Source of the DNA: Candidatus Zhuqueibacterota bacterium 4484_188
GTDB lineage: Bacteria; Calditrichota; Calditrichia; RBG-13-44-9
Reading direction: 5' to 3'
Assembly (NCBI GenBank): GCA_002049825.1
Contig: MVCZ01000117.1
Location: 1 to 7,186 of the forward strand
DNA: 7,186 nt
Under the pieces are notes generated by a model, which had not been told where the DNA came from, did no database searches, and worked only from the letters and a program-made list of their open reading frames with translations. Positions 6,187 to 7,186 of this stretch are shown here, in pieces. Both the position numbers and the translations under genes were made by a program. Position 1 is the first letter of the stretch, and each line of letters begins with the position of its first letter.

Positions 6187-6663
6187 ATGAGAATATTAGA
6201 AACCCTGGTACTGGCACAAAATCAGCGAATTTTTGAAGACCTGAGCAAAGGTTTATCTTTGGGTTATACCGATACGTTCGATTTTCCGGTATATCGTTTG
6301 GAACTTGCTCCCCAATTAGTGGTTTTGTTTTATGTAATCAGTCCCGAGTTAAAAGTAGAAAAACTATTACTGAATTCCATTTTGCCCCACATCATCGGCG
6401 TTTTAATGGTGTCGAACCGGGATAGCTTCGATGATATGAAATTTCCGCAAGGGATGGTGGAAGAGGTTGAGAAAATGCTGGAGACGGTTGTTTCTATTCT
6501 GGCGATTGAAAATAGTGAAAATTGGAATGAACAACTTCCCGATTATATATACGAAAAAGGGTTGTTCCTGAGTGAACGTGGTCGTTTACTCTTTTGGAAT
6601 AAAGAAGATGCCGAGAGTACACTTCAAATATGGAAAGTTGCTTTTAGAAAGCTGCTTCGCTAA
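6187..6663 (+). CDS. Degenerate MglA/Ras-like protein without a P-loop
   Basis: Protein of 158 aa with no name I can give. The ATG lies two bases after the previous stop, with GGAG at 6172-6175 as a likely ribosome site, so it is co-transcribed and probably coupled. Read against MglA/COG2229-type small GTPases, the layout fits. ETLVLAQNQRIFEDLSKG (5-22) sits where the first strand and P-loop belong but has no GxxxxGKS/T. TDTFDFPVYRLELAPQLVVLFYVIS (28-52) resembles the strand pair before the PGQ switch, which is gone. LPHIIGVLMVS (66-76) and ILAIENSENW (104-113) occupy the D and NKxD strands. LLFWNKEDAESTLQIWKVAFRKLL resembles the final strand and helix. No signal peptide or membrane segment is seen. 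It is probably a non-catalytic partner of the two preceding proteins. The gene is firm; the fold assignment is inference. Confidence 0.72.
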   Translation: MRILETLVLAQNQRIFEDLSKGLSLGYTDTFDFPVYRLELAPQLVVLFYVISPELKVEKLLLNSILPHIIGVLMVSNRDSFDDMKFPQGMVEEVEKMLETVVSILAIENSENWNEQLPDYIYEKGLFLSERGRLLFWNKEDAESTLQIWKVAFRKLLR

Positions 6664-6679
6664 ATAAGGCAAAAGGACA

Positions 6680-6706
6680 TTGCAACCGAAGCAATTTTCT
6701 TATAAA
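6680..6706 (+). promoter_or_regulatory. Possible promoter of the tRNA cluster
   Basis: TTGCAA (6680-6685) and TATAAA (6701-6706) resemble -35 and -10 elements, but the 15-base spacing is short. Transcription would start near 6713, leaving a leader of about 12 bases before tRNA-Leu. Position is sensible; motif quality is moderate. Confidence 0.35.
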
Positions 6707-6725
6707 TTTTGAGCCGATTTTAGCA

Positions 6726-6809
6726 GCGCGGATGGCGGAATTGGCAGACGCGCCAGACTTAGGATCTGGTGCCTGAAAAGGTGTGAGGGTTCGAGTCCCT
6801 CTCCGCGCA
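6726..6809 (+). tRNA. tRNA-Leu, anticodon UAG
   Basis: Class II cloverleaf. The acceptor stem GCGCGGA (6726-6732) pairs with TCCGCGC (6802-6808), with discriminator A6809. The anticodon stem CCAGA/TCTGG encloses loop CTTAGGA, giving anticodon TAG at 6760-6762 (reads CUA and other CUN codons). A 15-base variable arm (6770-6784) with a short stem is typical of Leu. The T arm is GAGGG-TTCGAGT-CCCTC. The 3' CCA is not encoded (CTA follows), so a CCA-adding enzyme is needed. Confidence 0.97.
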
Positions 6810-6810
6810 C

Positions 6811-6908
6811 TAAAAATGAAGAGTAAAGATAAGGGATTAAAGAAAGTGGTAATCATTAAAATCTGGAGCACAAATCAATTAATCTTTTATCTTTAACCTT
6901 CATTTTTA
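6811..6908. repeat. Long imperfect inverted repeat between tRNA-Leu and tRNA-Arg
   Basis: Arms 6811-6840 and 6879-6908 are inverted repeats matching at 26 of 30 positions, with a 38-base spacer. Two of the four mismatches would be G-U pairs in + strand RNA. The outermost bases read TA at both ends. The left arm starts one base after tRNA-Leu and the right arm ends immediately before tRNA-Arg. It could be a processing hairpin between the tRNAs, or a small MITE-like element flanked by a TA duplication. No ORF lies in the spacer. Confidence 0.75.
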
Positions 6909-6982
6909 GCGCCCGTAGCTCAATTGGATAGAGCACCGGACTTCGGATCCGGGGGTTGGGGGTTCGACTCCCTCCGGGCGTG
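6909..6982 (+). tRNA. tRNA-Arg, anticodon UCG
   Basis: The acceptor stem GCGCCCG (6909-6915) pairs with CGGGCGT (6975-6981), with a terminal G-U and discriminator G6982. The D arm is GCTC/GAGC. The anticodon stem CCGGA/TCCGG encloses CTTCGGA, giving anticodon TCG at 6943-6945 (reads CGA and related CGN codons). The T arm is GGGGG-TTCGACT-CCCTC with one G-U. No CCA is encoded. A run of six T (6984-6989) follows closely. Confidence 0.97.
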
Positions 6983-7077
6983 CTTTTTTGGGTTTGCCCC
7001 GGATTCAATTTTTGGTTGTGTTGAGTAGAGGTTCTTACTAAATTTACGCTGCTTTTTGAAGCAGATTAAAATTGTTC

Positions 7078-7150
7078 GGCGCGTTCGTCTAGGGGTTTAG
7101 GACGCCGGCCTCTCACGCCGGTAACACGGGTTCGAATCCCGTACGCGCTA
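7078..7150 (+). tRNA. tRNA-Glu, anticodon CUC
   Basis: The acceptor stem GGCGCGT (7078-7084) pairs with ACGCGCT (7143-7149), with a terminal G-U and discriminator A7150. The D arm begins with the Glu-typical TTCGTCTAG. The anticodon stem CCGGC/GCCGG encloses CCTCTCAC-type loop bases, giving anticodon CTC at 7112-7114 (reads GAG). The T arm is ACGGG-TTCGAAT-CCCGT. No CCA is encoded. Confidence 0.97.
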
Positions 7151-7155
7151 CAACG

Positions 7156-7181
7156 AAGAGCTTCCATTCGGGAGCTTTTTC
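7156..7181 (+). terminator. Intrinsic terminator after tRNA-Glu
   Basis: AGCTTCC (7159-7165) pairs with GGGAGCT (7170-7176), one G-U, around the tetraloop ATTC, and the T-run 7176-7180 follows. It lies a few bases after the tRNA-Glu end and closes the tRNA cluster. Confidence 0.8.
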
Positions 7182-7186
7182 AATTT

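Noticed and set aside
6644..6871. Minus-strand 75-codon open frame
   Set aside because: It runs antisense through tRNA-Leu; an open frame over a tRNA gene is a shadow, not a gene. Other minus-strand frames likewise mirror the + strand genes.
7049..7064. 6-bp hairpin CTGCTT/AAGCAG before tRNA-Glu
   Set aside because: It is short, with no T-tract and no evident role. Such stems are common by chance.

Overview
The window is a moderately AT-rich bacterial chromosomal segment. All genes read on the + strand, and there is no sign of phage or a complete insertion sequence. A TAnnTTTG-type promoter motif, A-rich starts without Shine-Dalgarno sites, tRNA genes without an encoded CCA end, and paired PATAN/Ras-like signalling proteins together suggest a member of the wider Bacteroidota/Ignavibacteriota/Calditrichota (FCB) group. 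That placement is inference; there is no 16S or other marker here.

Region 1 (about 1-1727) looks like a self-contained tryptophan-regulated unit. It has a candidate promoter (128-158), a 22-codon leader peptide with five Trp codons (182-250), and an intrinsic terminator (325-355) whose 5' arm can pair instead with a segment inside the leader ORF. A beta-like tryptophan synthase gene of the TrpB2 type follows (377-1672), then a 14-15 bp terminator-like hairpin. The antiterminator segment lies in a 38-base unit that is tandemly duplicated. The trpB reading frame carries two compensating frameshifts.

Region 2 (1728-3623) holds two RNA methyltransferase genes that overlap by ATGA. The first is an RlmD/RumA-type 23S rRNA m5U methyltransferase with two frame-disrupting internal gaps. 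The second is an intact TrmH/SpoU-family 2'-O-methyltransferase. All four lesions in the window fall between about 1.2 and 2.4 kb, which means either local gene decay or a local sequence/assembly problem.

Region 3 (3651-6663) is a tight three-gene signalling cassette: truncated receiver-like + PATAN (DUF4388) + degenerate MglA/Ras-like domain; pseudo-receiver + PATAN + winged-helix-like region; and a stand-alone degenerate MglA/Ras-like protein. None retains a recognisable phospho-acceptor site or a complete GTP-binding motif set, so it looks like a scaffold built from inactive signalling domains. This is the best candidate here for an undescribed system.

Region 4 (6680-7186) is a tRNA cluster, Leu(UAG)-Arg(UCG)-Glu(CUC), ending in a terminator. 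A long imperfect inverted repeat exactly fills the gap between the Leu and Arg genes.
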